From Novosphingobium acidiphilum DSM 19966 (lineage in GTDB: Bacteria > Pseudomonadota > Alphaproteobacteria > Sphingomonadales > Sphingomonadaceae): 64,000 nt of DNA. The DNA lies in the NCBI RefSeq assembly GCF_000429005.1, contig NZ_AUBA01000012.1, positions 1 through 64,000 on the forward strand, read 5' to 3'. Numbering within the stretch: the first letter of the stretch is position 1; each line of letters starts with the position of its first letter. This document shows positions 34,077 to 43,098 of this stretch, piece after piece. Under the pieces are notes generated by a model. The model was not told the origin of the DNA and ran no database searches. It saw only the letters and a list, made by a program, of their open reading frames with translations. Both the position numbers and the translations under genes were made by a program.

Positions 34077-37000
34077 TTATCGCATCAACAGCGTCCTTGC
34101 CTGCCCGGCCAGTTGCGCCAGCATGGCAGGTGCAACCGTGCCGGTGGCCTGCGCGCGCCCGATCAGCGCGCGATATTGCGCCACCAGCCGGGCATGCGCG
34201 CCAAGCCAGGCCGCAACATGCGCCGACGGATCGGCGTTGTCGGCGCGTCCCAGGAATTCCAGCCGCATCTGCTGAAAATCGCGCGCCAGCCCGGCCACCA
34301 GCAGGCGTTCCCACGGATCGGATGGCGATGCCCGGCTGGCCACCTGCTGCGCCCAGTCCAGCCCCAGCGCTTCGCCCAGATCGGCAAACGCCCCGGTCAG
34401 CGCGGTGGCATCGATCTGCCGCTCGGCGGCCAGATGCGCCAGCCCGATCGCGCCGTCCATGTCGTACAGGTGCACGACCAGCGCCGCGACGTCGCCAGGG
34501 ATACCGGCTGCGGCCAGTTCGGCCGACAGACGACGCCCTTCGGCCTGCGCCTCTCCGCGCAGCAGATCGGCGGCGGTGTGCGACAACAGGCCCACCCCCT
34601 GCGCCAGATCCGCGATCAGGTCGCCGGCGACCTCGGTCCCGCGCCCGGCACGCAGCACATCGGCGATATGCCCGCGCAGCGCGCGCGCGGTACGGTCAAA
34701 CATCGCCAGGCGCGCATCTTCGGCCATCGTCGCGGTATCGAGCAGGGCCCAGGTCGTGCCGCAATCGAGCAGGCGTTCGGCCGCAACGAATGCCGCCGCC
34801 ACTTGCGCCAGCGTGCAGCCTTCTTCTTCGACCAGTTCGAACGGATGCACCGGGCCCAGCCGGTTGACGATGCGGTTGGCCAGCTTGGTCGCGATGATTT
34901 CCCGGCGCAGGCGGTGCCCGGCAATCTCGTTGGCAAAGTCTTCGTGCATGGCCTGCGGGAACGCGGCGAACAGTTCCTGTTGCAGCACCGGATCATCGAC
35001 CATCACGCTGTCTTCAAGCGCACGTTGCAGGCACAGCTTGGCCGTTGACAGGATCACCGCCAGTTCGGGCCGGGTAAAGCCGTGGCCCGACGCCGCGCGC
35101 CGCGCATAGTCTTCGGCAGGCGCCAGGCCTTCGTTGGCGCGATCGAGTTCGCCTGCGTCTTCCAGCACGTCGATCAGCCGGGACAACGCCGGGACTGCCG
35201 CGGCTCCGCCGCGTTCGGCCACCGACAGCGCCAGCGTCTGCAACCGGTTGTCCGCCAGCACCAGTTCGGCCACCGCATCAGTCATGTCCGACAGCAGTCG
35301 CACCCGGGCGTCTTCATCCAGCCGGCCGGCCCGCTTGGCCGCGGCCAGCGCGATCTTGATATTGACCTCGTTGTCCGAACAGTCGACGCCGGCCGAATTG
35401 TCGATGAAATCGGTGTTGACCCGGCCGCCGAGCATGGAAAATTCGATCCGTGCCGCCTGGGTCAGCCCCAGATTGGCGCCTTCGCCCACCACGCGTGCGC
35501 GCAGCGCCGCAGCCGGCACGCGCACCGTATCGTTGGCAGGATCGCCCACGGTCACGTTGTTTTCGTAGCCCGCGCGCACATACGTGCCGATGCCGCCAAA
35601 CCACAACAGATCGACCTTGGCCTCGAGGATCGTCGAAATCAGCGATTCGGGATCAATCTCGGCCACCGGAATGCCCAGCAGCGCCTGCATTTCGGGCGAC
35701 AACGGGATCGATTTCAGGCTGCGCGGAAAAATACCCCCGCCCGGCGAGATCAGGCTGCGATCATAATCGTCCCAGCTCGATCCGGGCAGCGCGAACATCC
35801 GCGCGCGTTCCTGCCACGACCGCGCGGCATCGGGATCGGGATCGAGAAAGATGTGACGGTGGTCGAATGCCGCGACCAGCTTGATCGACTGGCTGAGCAG
35901 CATGCCGTTGCCGAACACATCGCCCGACATGTCGCCCACGCCGATCACGCGTACCGGGTCGGTCTGCACGTCGATGCCCAGCTCGCGGAAATGGCGCTGT
36001 ACCGAAATCCAGCCCCCTTTCGCGGTGATGCCCATGGCTTTGTGATCGTAACCCTTCGACCCACCGCTGGCGAAGGCATCGTCCAGCCAGAAATTCTGTC
36101 CCTCGGCAATGGCGTTGGCCACGTCGGAAAAGGTGGCCGTGCCCTTGTCGGCGGCCACCACGAAATAGGGATCGTCGCCATCGTGGATCACCACATCGGC
36201 GGGGTGCACGACGGCGCCGCCCACCAGATTGTCGGTTACCGACAGCAGCGCGCGGATGAACACCTGATAGCTGGCGCGGCCCTCGGCCAGCCAGCCATCG
36301 CGATCGCGCACCGGATCGGGCAGGCGTTTGGGATAGAACCCGCCCTTGGCCCCGGTGGGTACGATCACCGCGTTCTTCACCCGCTGCGCCTTCATCAGGC
36401 CCAGCACTTCGGTGCGGAAATCGTCGCGCCGGTCGGACCAGCGCAGCCCCCCGCGCGCAATCGCGCCGGCGCGCAGGTGGATGCCTTCGACTTGCGCCGA
36501 ATAGACAAAGATTTCGCGCCACGGCACCGGCCGCGGCAGCCCGGGGATCGCGGCGGAATCGATCTTGAACGCCAGCGCCTCGCTGCCACCGGCGCCGAAC
36601 GCGTTGGTGCGCAAGATCGCGCCAACGCCGGCATGAAACGCGCGCAACAAGCGATCCGCACTGATTGCGGCCACATTGGCAAGCCCTGCGCGGATCGCCG
36701 CTTCGGCCATTTCGGCCGCGGCTTCGCGGTTGCCGTCAAATGCCGGATCGTGCCGCGCGACAAACAGCGCAATCAGCGCACGCGTCACATCGGGCGCGCG
36801 GCGCAACGTGGCCACCGCCGCGCGCAGATCGACCGTCACCCCGGTCTGGCGCAAATACCGGTACCAGGCGCGCAGCCAGTTGGTTTCGCGCGGAGACAGC
36901 GAGACCGCGGTGATCAGCCGGTTGAAGCCGTCATCCTGCGCGGTGCCGTTGAGCACGGCGGCCAGCGCGGCTTCGATCGCCTGTTTGCGGTCAAGCAGCG

Positions 37001-38759
37001 CATCGACATCGGTATCGGCGGGTGCAGCCACCAGAAAATCGTGGATATAGCCCAATTTGCCGTTCGCCAGCGCGGTCGGCACTTCCTGCAGCACCTTGAA
37101 CCCGAAGTTTTCAAGCACCGGCACCGCGTCCGACAGCACGATTGCGCCATCGCGCTGATACAGCTTCAGCCGCAGGTCTTCTTCGGCACCCAGTCGGTGC
37201 AGCCGCGCGGCGCGGCGCGGCGCCCCGCTGCTGTGCAGCACGCGCAATGCGCGGATATCCTCGGCCGCCTCGGCCGGGCCATAGGCATGGCGATAACCGA
37301 TGGGAAACGACGCAGCAAACCGTGCCGCGATCGCCGCGGCGCGCGATGGGTCTTCGGATCGGGCCAGTTCGGTTTCGACCGCCAGTTCCCAGCCGCGCAC
37401 CATCGCCTGCAACGCATGTTCCAGCGCATCGGCATCGGGTGCGATGCTGCCTTCGCGAATATCGAGCACAAAGCGGTTGATCGCCAGGGCATTGGCATCG
37501 ACCTGAAGGCTCCAGTCGATCACTTGTGCACCGATCGCGGTTTCCAGCATGGCCCGCACGCGTTCGCGCACCTCGGTCGACTGCACATCGCGCGGCAGCC
37601 ACACGAATGCGTAAAGGTGGCGCCGCAGCATGGCCGGCACCAGTTCCAGCCGGGGCCGCGGCCGGTCGAGCAGGCTCATCATCGTGGTGGCGATGCGTTC
37701 AAGGTCGTCGTCGGCAAAGCCGATCAGCAGATCGTGCGGCAGCGCGGTCAGCGCGTGGACCAGCGCCTTGCCCGCATGGCTTTGCGGCGCCACGCCCAGC
37801 TTGGTGGTCAACTGCTCGAGCTGGCTGCGCATCAACGGTACGCGGTCGGGCGTGGCCGACAGCGCGCTGCTGGTCCAGACCCCGGCATGCACCGACAACG
37901 CCACCACCTGTCCCCGGTCAAGCACCGGCACCAGGAACAGATCAAGCGGCACATTGCGATGGACCCGCGCGTTGCGGTTGGCCTTGACCACCAGCGGCGC
38001 GCGCGGCGGCGCGCCCAGCGGGCCAGTGCCGTCAAACCACGCAAAGGCGCGGTCATACGATGCCTTGCTCAGCAACGGCAGCGGACTGGCGCGACAGATG
38101 CCCAGCATGTCGTCCAGCCGCCCGTCGCGGTGGCGCACCACCCGCCCCAACTGGGTCAACATGCCATCGGCCAGCCAGCGCAACAGCGCCGCCGCCTCGG
38201 GATCGGGCAGGGTGCGTGCGTCATCGAGCATCGCTGCCTGCATGCGCGGCCAATCGGCCACGGCGGCATGGACATCGGCCAGCGTGCGGTGGATCGCCTC
38301 GACCAGCGCGCGCCGGGTGCGGGCATCGACGCGTTCGGTTTCGAGATAGATCATCGATTCGCGCAGTTCGCCGATCGCCTCGCCCTCGGGCAGCGCGACC
38401 AGCCGCCCATCGGCACCACGCCGCACCGCCAGGACCGGATGCACCAGCCGATCGATCGACAGCCCGTGCTGGGTGACCGTGGCACAGACCGAATCGACCA
38501 GAAACGGCATGTCGTCATTGACCACCGCGATCCGCAGATAGCGCGGGCTGGCCCCGGTTCCGGCCACGCTTTCGATCGCCAGCGAAGGCTCTGCGCCCTT
38601 GCGCCGGGCGGCGGCGCGCAACGTAAAGCGCGCGGCGTCAAGCAGGCGGGCGGGATCGAAATCGGCGGCCTCTGACGGCAGCAAGGTTGTGGCAAAGCGC
38701 CCCGCCAGGCTCGATTCGAGCGATTGGCTGGACACCTCGTTTTCGGACAGCGTGGCCAT
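34077..38759 (-). CDS. NAD-specific glutamate dehydrogenase, large (180-kDa class)
   Basis: A 1560-residue enzyme deaminating glutamate to 2-oxoglutarate with NAD. The size places it in the very large class known from Caulobacter and Streptomyces rather than the 450-residue form. The N-terminal half is regulatory, with ACT-like regions (FLVDSVCATVTQHGLSI near 80). The catalytic core begins near 700 (GGLRWSDRRDDFRTEVLGLM; VKNAVIVPTGAKGGF with catalytic-type Lys). The Rossmann part follows (GVGDMSGDVFGNGMLLSQSI). The ATG at 38759 follows AAGGAA. The longest antisense frame (1197 codons) over it is a GC artefact. Confidence 0.95.
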   Translation of the reverse strand: MATLSENEVSSQSLESSLAGRFATTLLPSEAADFDPARLLDAARFTLRAAARRKGAEPSLAIESVAGTGASPRYLRIAVVNDDMPFLVDSVCATVTQHGLSIDRLVHPVLAVRRGADGRLVALPEGEAIGELRESMIYLETERVDARTRRALVEAIHRTLADVHAAVADWPRMQAAMLDDARTLPDPEAAALLRWLADGMLTQLGRVVRHRDGRLDDMLGICRASPLPLLSKASYDRAFAWFDGTGPLGAPPRAPLVVKANRNARVHRNVPLDLFLVPVLDRGQVVALSVHAGVWTSSALSATPDRVPLMRSQLEQLTTKLGVAPQSHAGKALVHALTALPHDLLIGFADDDLERIATTMMSLLDRPRPRLELVPAMLRRHLYAFVWLPRDVQSTEVRERVRAMLETAIGAQVIDWSLQVDANALAINRFVLDIREGSIAPDADALEHALQAMVRGWELAVETELARSEDPSRAAAIAARFAASFPIGYRHAYGPAEAAEDIRALRVLHSSGAPRRAARLHRLGAEEDLRLKLYQRDGAIVLSDAVPVLENFGFKVLQEVPTALANGKLGYIHDFLVAAPADTDVDALLDRKQAIEAALAAVLNGTAQDDGFNRLITAVSLSPRETNWLRAWYRYLRQTGVTVDLRAAVATLRRAPDVTRALIALFVARHDPAFDGNREAAAEMAEAAIRAGLANVAAISADRLLRAFHAGVGAILRTNAFGAGGSEALAFKIDSAAIPGLPRPVPWREIFVYSAQVEGIHLRAGAIARGGLRWSDRRDDFRTEVLGLMKAQRVKNAVIVPTGAKGGFYPKRLPDPVRDRDGWLAEGRASYQVFIRALLSVTDNLVGGAVVHPADVVIHDGDDPYFVVAADKGTATFSDVANAIAEGQNFWLDDAFASGGSKGYDHKAMGITAKGGWISVQRHFRELGIDVQTDPVRVIGVGDMSGDVFGNGMLLSQSIKLVAAFDHRHIFLDPDPDAARSWQERARMFALPGSSWDDYDRSLISPGGGIFPRSLKSIPLSPEMQALLGIPVAEIDPESLISTILEAKVDLLWFGGIGTYVRAGYENNVTVGDPANDTVRVPAAALRARVVGEGANLGLTQAARIEFSMLGGRVNTDFIDNSAGVDCSDNEVNIKIALAAAKRAGRLDEDARVRLLSDMTDAVAELVLADNRLQTLALSVAERGGAAAVPALSRLIDVLEDAGELDRANEGLAPAEDYARRAASGHGFTRPELAVILSTAKLCLQRALEDSVMVDDPVLQQELFAAFPQAMHEDFANEIAGHRLRREIIATKLANRIVNRLGPVHPFELVEEEGCTLAQVAAAFVAAERLLDCGTTWALLDTATMAEDARLAMFDRTARALRGHIADVLRAGRGTEVAGDLIADLAQGVGLLSHTAADLLRGEAQAEGRRLSAELAAAGIPGDVAALVVHLYDMDGAIGLAHLAAERQIDATALTGAFADLGEALGLDWAQQVASRASPSDPWERLLVAGLARDFQQMRLEFLGRADNADPSAHVAAWLGAHARLVAQYRALIGRAQATGTVAPAMLAQLAGQARTLLMR

Positions 38760-38852
38760 TGTGTTCCTTCCCGCGCAGAACCCGGATTCGAAACCTGGCC
38801 AGGGGCGTCCTTGACGTGCCACCTGCTGCCCGAACCGGCCCTGCAAAACATT

Positions 38853-38890
38853 CAGGTTTGTATAATTATATTTTATAATTGGGTATTATT
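38853..38890 (-). promoter_or_regulatory. AT-rich island upstream of the glutamate dehydrogenase gene
   Basis: A 35-40-base stretch almost free of G and C stands in a GC-rich genome. It contains AATTATA (38864-38870), TTT, TATAATT (38874-38880), a perfect inverted repeat; TATAATT also fits a -10 box on either strand. It lies about 105-130 bases before the start codon and is likely a promoter or the target of an AT-preferring regulator. Confidence 0.45.
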
Positions 38891-39022
38891 CGTACAAGAA
38901 TAGCCCCAGCCATCGAGACAGGCAAGACCCAACCTGCCGGTGTGTAGCGCTTCACCGTTAATCTGTGATGGCACGCGGCCGCTCGTGGCTTTGCCTATCG
39001 GCCCGTAATCCCGCGGTCGCAA

Positions 39023-40012
39023 TCATGCCACCACCGCGCGCACTGCGGCCATCGTCAATTGCAGGCTGCGACGGCGCATCGCCGGGTCAAAAGTGGCGCC
39101 GGACACGATCAGTTCGTCGGCACGGGTGCGCTGGCGAAAGGCATCGATCCGTTCGGCAACGGTGCGCGGCGATCCGATGGCCGAAACCTGGCGCATGTGA
39201 TCAAGCATCGCGCGGGCCGGTGCGGGCAGGCTGTCGCGATAACCGGCCACCGGCGGCGGCAACTGCCCCGGCGTGCCGCTGCGCAGCCGCACGAACGACT
39301 GGTCCATCGAACTGGCCAACAGCACGGCTTCGTCATCGCTGTCGGCGGCCATGACGTTGATCGCGGCCATCACATAGGGCGCGTCAAGCCCCGGCGATGG
39401 CTGGAATTTTTCGCGGTAAAGCGCCAGCGCGGCATCAAGATGGTCGGGCGCAAAATGGCTGGCAAAGGCATAGGGCAGGCCCAGCATCGCCGCCAGTTGC
39501 GCGCCGAACAGGCTCGAACCCAGGATCCAAAGTTCGGGCCTGGCCCCCAGCCCCGGATTGGCCTGCATCGGCAGGCGCGGATCGCCGGCAAACTGCGCCT
39601 GCAGTTCGACCACATCGTTGGGAAAATCATCGGCCGAGCGGTTCACATCCTTGTGCAGCGCGCGCACGATCCGCTGATCCGCACCGGGCGCGCGGCCCAG
39701 CCCCAGATCGATCCGCCCCGGAAACAGCGCATCAAGCGTGCCAAACTGTTCGGCAATCACCAGCGGATTGTGATTGGGCAGCATGATGCCGCCCGATCCG
39801 ATGCGGATGGTGCGCGTGGCCTGACCGATATGCGCCAGAACCACTGCGGTCGCACCGCCGACAATGCCGGTCATGCCGTGGTGTTCGGCGACCCAATAGC
39901 GATGGTATCCGGCTGTTTCCGCACATTGCGCCAATGCCGCCGCATCGGCCAGCGCGCGGCCCACGGTGCCGCCTTCGATCACCGGGACAAGGTCGAGCAC
40001 CGACAGTTTCAT
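39023..40012 (-). CDS. LLM-class flavin-dependent oxidoreductase (MsnO8/YhbW-like)
   Basis: A 329-residue luciferase-like monooxygenase fold. Characteristic segments are MKLSVLDLVPVIEGGTVG, YWVAEHHGMTGIVGGATAVV, GSGGIMLPNHNPLVIAEQFG and RIDLGLGRAPGAD, which line the flavin site. The start at 40012 is preferred because GAAGG lies nine bases upstream. Members of this single-subunit group use FMNH2 from a separate reductase; substrates are generally unknown. Confidence 0.88.
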   Translation of the reverse strand: MKLSVLDLVPVIEGGTVGRALADAAALAQCAETAGYHRYWVAEHHGMTGIVGGATAVVLAHIGQATRTIRIGSGGIMLPNHNPLVIAEQFGTLDALFPGRIDLGLGRAPGADQRIVRALHKDVNRSADDFPNDVVELQAQFAGDPRLPMQANPGLGARPELWILGSSLFGAQLAAMLGLPYAFASHFAPDHLDAALALYREKFQPSPGLDAPYVMAAINVMAADSDDEAVLLASSMDQSFVRLRSGTPGQLPPPVAGYRDSLPAPARAMLDHMRQVSAIGSPRTVAERIDAFRQRTRADELIVSGATFDPAMRRRSLQLTMAAVRAVVA

Positions 40013-40024
40013 GGCAGTCATCCT

Positions 40025-40900
40025 TCAATGATGTCCAGGCGATGTGGGGGGCGGGGTCGCCGGATCAAGGGGGCCGGCGGTTTCGGCGCCCAGTTGCGCC
40101 AAATAGCCGCGTGCGGTCCGCGCCTCGGCGCTGTCGGGTGCTGCGGTGATCACCGAATTCCAGGATTTGCGCGCGGCGGCATCGTGCCCGGCCAGCACCG
40201 CGATCACCCCGGCCTCAAGCCCGATGGCCGGATCGACAGGGTCAAGGCCGGCTGCGGTTTCGATGAAGCCCTGTGCGCTGCGCAGATCGTGCTGGCGCCG
40301 CGCCAAGGTTGCCGACAGCAGGAACACGCTGGCATCGCCGGGCGCCTGCTGGCGTGCCTGGGTCAGCGCGGCGGCGGCCTCGGCCGTGCGCCCCTGCGCC
40401 ACCAGTGCACGCGCACGATCGGCCAGGATCGCGCCGCGCCCGCCGGGATTGTCGTAATCGCTGACCGCCAGCGCACGGTCGAACCAGGCCAGCGCACGCG
40501 CACCGTCGCCCGCGGCCAGCGCGGCATTGCCCGCCATCGCCATCAACGGCACAGCGCCCGCCGCCTGGGCCTGCGGAATGGCCTCGACCGCAGCGGCAAA
40601 GGCAGTCTGCGCCTCGGCAAATTCGCCCTGGTCGGTCAGCAGTTCGCCAAGGCACTGGTTGGGCTGGGCGCGGTCTTCGGGGGCTTTGGCCCGCGCCAGC
40701 CATTCGCGCGCAAAGGCCAGCCCCGCATCGGCATCGTCACGTCCGCGCGCCATGCATTCGGCCAATTGGTCGACAGGCGCCACCGGCACCGGCTTGGTTG
40801 TCTGACGGTGCGGGACGATCGAGGGCAGCGGCGCCTGCGGATAGACATGCGGATCGGCCCCGACCTGCATCAACAGGGCCAGTGGCAAAAGCAGGCTCAT
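40025..40900 (-). CDS. Tetratricopeptide repeat protein
   Basis: A 291-residue protein with a short hydrophobic N-terminus (SLLLPLALLMQVGA), probably an export signal, followed by several TPR-type helix pairs from about residue 75 to 265. One example is GNAALAAGDGARALAWFDRA; another is GRTAEAAAALTQARQQAPGD. The tail is Pro-rich. TPR proteins form binding scaffolds. Its ATG directly follows the stop of the alpha/beta hydrolase gene (TGAATG), and it precedes the luciferase-like gene on the same strand, so these three may form one operon. Confidence 0.78.
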   Translation of the reverse strand: MSLLLPLALLMQVGADPHVYPQAPLPSIVPHRQTTKPVPVAPVDQLAECMARGRDDADAGLAFAREWLARAKAPEDRAQPNQCLGELLTDQGEFAEAQTAFAAAVEAIPQAQAAGAVPLMAMAGNAALAAGDGARALAWFDRALAVSDYDNPGGRGAILADRARALVAQGRTAEAAAALTQARQQAPGDASVFLLSATLARRQHDLRSAQGFIETAAGLDPVDPAIGLEAGVIAVLAGHDAAARKSWNSVITAAPDSAEARTARGYLAQLGAETAGPLDPATPPPTSPGHH

Positions 40901-41659
40901 TCAGGCAATTCCTTCGACAAGGCCGGCAAGCGTGGCCAGCAGCAGGGCTATATCGCCATCGCGCGACAGACGATGATCGCCATCCTTGATCAGGTTGATC
41001 TGCACATCGGCTGAACACAGCGCTGCAGCCAGGCGCAGTGCCACGGCCCAGGGCACATCGGCGTCGGCCTGCCCGTGCAGCAGACGCACCGGGCCGGCAA
41101 ACCCGATCGGCCCGGTCAGTTGCAACACGGTCTGACCGTCGGCCCAGAATCCGGGGTGCGTCGGGGTGGGTTCGGGGCCATAGGGATTGTCCTGCAGCAC
41201 CACCTGCCCGGCGGCCAGCGCCGCCTTGTCCGCATCGCCATAGCCCCAGTCGGTAAAATCGGGTGCCGCGGCAATGCCCAGCAGGGCTGCGGCGCGCGGA
41301 CCCAGCGCATGCGCCAGCAACAGCATCAGCCAGCCGCCCATGCTCGATCCGACCAGCACCACGCGTCCGGGCGCACAATGGTTGATCAGCATCCGCGCCT
41401 CGTCGCACCAGCGCGACAACGTGCCATCGGCAAACCGGCCTTCGCTTTGCCCACAGCCCGAATAATCAAACAGCAGGCACCCCGATCCGCGCAGCTGTGC
41501 CCATTCCCACACGACCTGTGCCTTGCTGCCGCCCATGTCGGATTTGTAGCCGGGCAAAAACACGATCGTCGCCCGCGCTCCGCGTCGATGGCGATAGGCG
41601 ATGCGGCGGCCATCGGGCAGCGCGAAGTGGGCAACGGGTGCGGGCTCGGTCATGCCCAT
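40901..41659 (-). CDS. Alpha/beta hydrolase
   Basis: A 252-residue serine hydrolase. The oxyanion segment TIVFLPGYKSDMGGSKA, the nucleophile elbow VLVGSSMGGWLML, and C-terminal LLHGQADADVPWA (acid) and IKDGDHRLSRDGD (His) are present, giving a full triad. The fold resembles palmitoyl-protein thioesterase ABHD10-type and bacterial esterases. The start at 41659 is chosen because the segment before it lacks homology; 41653 is also possible. First gene of a likely three-gene unit. Confidence 0.85.
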   Translation of the reverse strand: MGMTEPAPVAHFALPDGRRIAYRHRRGARATIVFLPGYKSDMGGSKAQVVWEWAQLRGSGCLLFDYSGCGQSEGRFADGTLSRWCDEARMLINHCAPGRVVLVGSSMGGWLMLLLAHALGPRAAALLGIAAAPDFTDWGYGDADKAALAAGQVVLQDNPYGPEPTPTHPGFWADGQTVLQLTGPIGFAGPVRLLHGQADADVPWAVALRLAAALCSADVQINLIKDGDHRLSRDGDIALLLATLAGLVEGIA

Positions 41660-41735
41660 GGCTGGTAGTCCCGCACGCGCGTCGGGAAAAGGGGGCTTAT
41701 CCAGCAATTAACCCGCGCGCGCTATCAACCGCGCG

Positions 41736-43025
41736 ATGCCTGACCGCCTGTCCGCCCTGTTCGCCCGCCTGCTGCTGCACCCCCGCGCCCTGCCGGTGCT
41801 GGCGCTGCTGTACTGCGTGCCGCGCGCCGCGATGATCGCCTGCGCGGTCACGCCTTCGTCGGATGCCGACTGGTATTATGGCCATGCCGCGATGCTCGCG
41901 CACGGGCTTGGCTATCTGGGCGGGCATGGTCAGCCGACCGCGTTCTGGCCGGTGGGCTGGCCCTGGCTGCTGTCGCTGGCGTTTCGCGTGGGCGGGGTGT
42001 CGGTGTGGACCGTTGGCGTGCTCAATCTGGCGGCCAGCGCACTGACCGGTTGGATCATGCTCGATCTGGCGCGGCGCTGGACCGGGTCCGAACTGGCCGC
42101 GCGTGCCGGGCTGCTGGCCTTTGCGATCTACCCCAATGCCATCTGTTATGTGCCGCTGGCGTTGACCGAGGTCATGTACACCGCGCTGCTGACGGGCGGC
42201 ATCTGGCTGCTGGTCACCCGGCCGGGCTGGGCCCGCACCGTGCTGGCCGGGCTGGTGTTCGGCGTGGCCACGCTGGTCAAGGCACAAACTCTGGTGATCG
42301 TGCCGGTGATCCTGGCGATCATGCTGTGGCGCGAGGCCGGTGCCATCCGCCGGATGCCGGGCATGGTGCTGCGGGGCGTGCTGGTGCTGGGCGCAGCCGC
42401 GCTGGTGATTGCGCCCTGGACTTTGCGCAACCATCGCGAACTGCACGCCTGGGTCGCGGTTTCGACCAATGGCGGGATCACGCTGCTGACCGGCAACAAC
42501 GACAGTGCGCGCGGCGGCTATACCCCCGATGATCCGCTGGTGCGGTCAATCGACGGCATGAAATACAGCGACGAAGTGCGCTATGATGCGCAGGCGCGAA
42601 CGCTGGCGGTGGCCTGGATCGTGTCCCGCCCGTTGCGCTTTGTCGCGCTGGCGCCGCTCAAGGTGTGGCACTTGTGGGGGCCCGATGGCGAAGGGCAATG
42701 GGCCTATGAAACCGGGTCGTGGGCATTTCGCGCCGCGCCGCAGGCGTTTCTGATCGTGCGCGCGATCAACCAGGTGTGGTACTGGCTGCTGCTGGCGGCG
42801 TTTGCAATGGCGCCGCTGCGGATTGCCAGGCGGCGGATCGACTGGTGGCTGGTGCCTTATGCCGTGGCGCTGTTTCCGACGATCATCGCGGTGGTGTTTT
42901 CGGGGCAATCGCGGTTTCATTACCCGGCGATGCCGTTTGTCTGCCTGGTTGCCGGATGGCTGCTGGCCGACTGGATCGGGGCAGCAGGCCTGCGTTCGCG
43001 ACGGGGAACCCGGCACGCCGTCTGA
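41736..43025 (+). CDS. GT-C membrane glycosyltransferase (ArnT/PMT-like, GT39/83 family)
   Basis: A 429-residue integral membrane protein with about ten hydrophobic helices. The first periplasmic loop contains SSDADWYYGHAAMLAHGLGY, carrying the acidic DAD catalytic-type motif of GT-C enzymes that use polyprenyl-phosphate sugars. A later loop (NGGITLLTGNNDSARGGYTP) and FSGQSRFHYPAMPFVCLVAG near the end are typical of the dolichyl/undecaprenyl glycosyltransferase group. The target, lipid A, glycan or protein, cannot be told. Confidence 0.8.
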   Translation: MPDRLSALFARLLLHPRALPVLALLYCVPRAAMIACAVTPSSDADWYYGHAAMLAHGLGYLGGHGQPTAFWPVGWPWLLSLAFRVGGVSVWTVGVLNLAASALTGWIMLDLARRWTGSELAARAGLLAFAIYPNAICYVPLALTEVMYTALLTGGIWLLVTRPGWARTVLAGLVFGVATLVKAQTLVIVPVILAIMLWREAGAIRRMPGMVLRGVLVLGAAALVIAPWTLRNHRELHAWVAVSTNGGITLLTGNNDSARGGYTPDDPLVRSIDGMKYSDEVRYDAQARTLAVAWIVSRPLRFVALAPLKVWHLWGPDGEGQWAYETGSWAFRAAPQAFLIVRAINQVWYWLLLAAFAMAPLRIARRRIDWWLVPYAVALFPTIIAVVFSGQSRFHYPAMPFVCLVAGWLLADWIGAAGLRSRRGTRHAV

Positions 43026-43098
43026 CACCCCTTCCGGAACGGGCCGGTTTCTGCCAAAGCGGCGGCGTTTATCCGTTTACAGGCGAGTGTCAGATCCC

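Noticed and set aside
35082..38675. A 1197-codon open frame antisense to the glutamate dehydrogenase gene
   Set aside because: It is a shadow frame produced by GC-rich third positions of the real gene. Its translation is rich in Arg, His, Gln and Ala without any domain.
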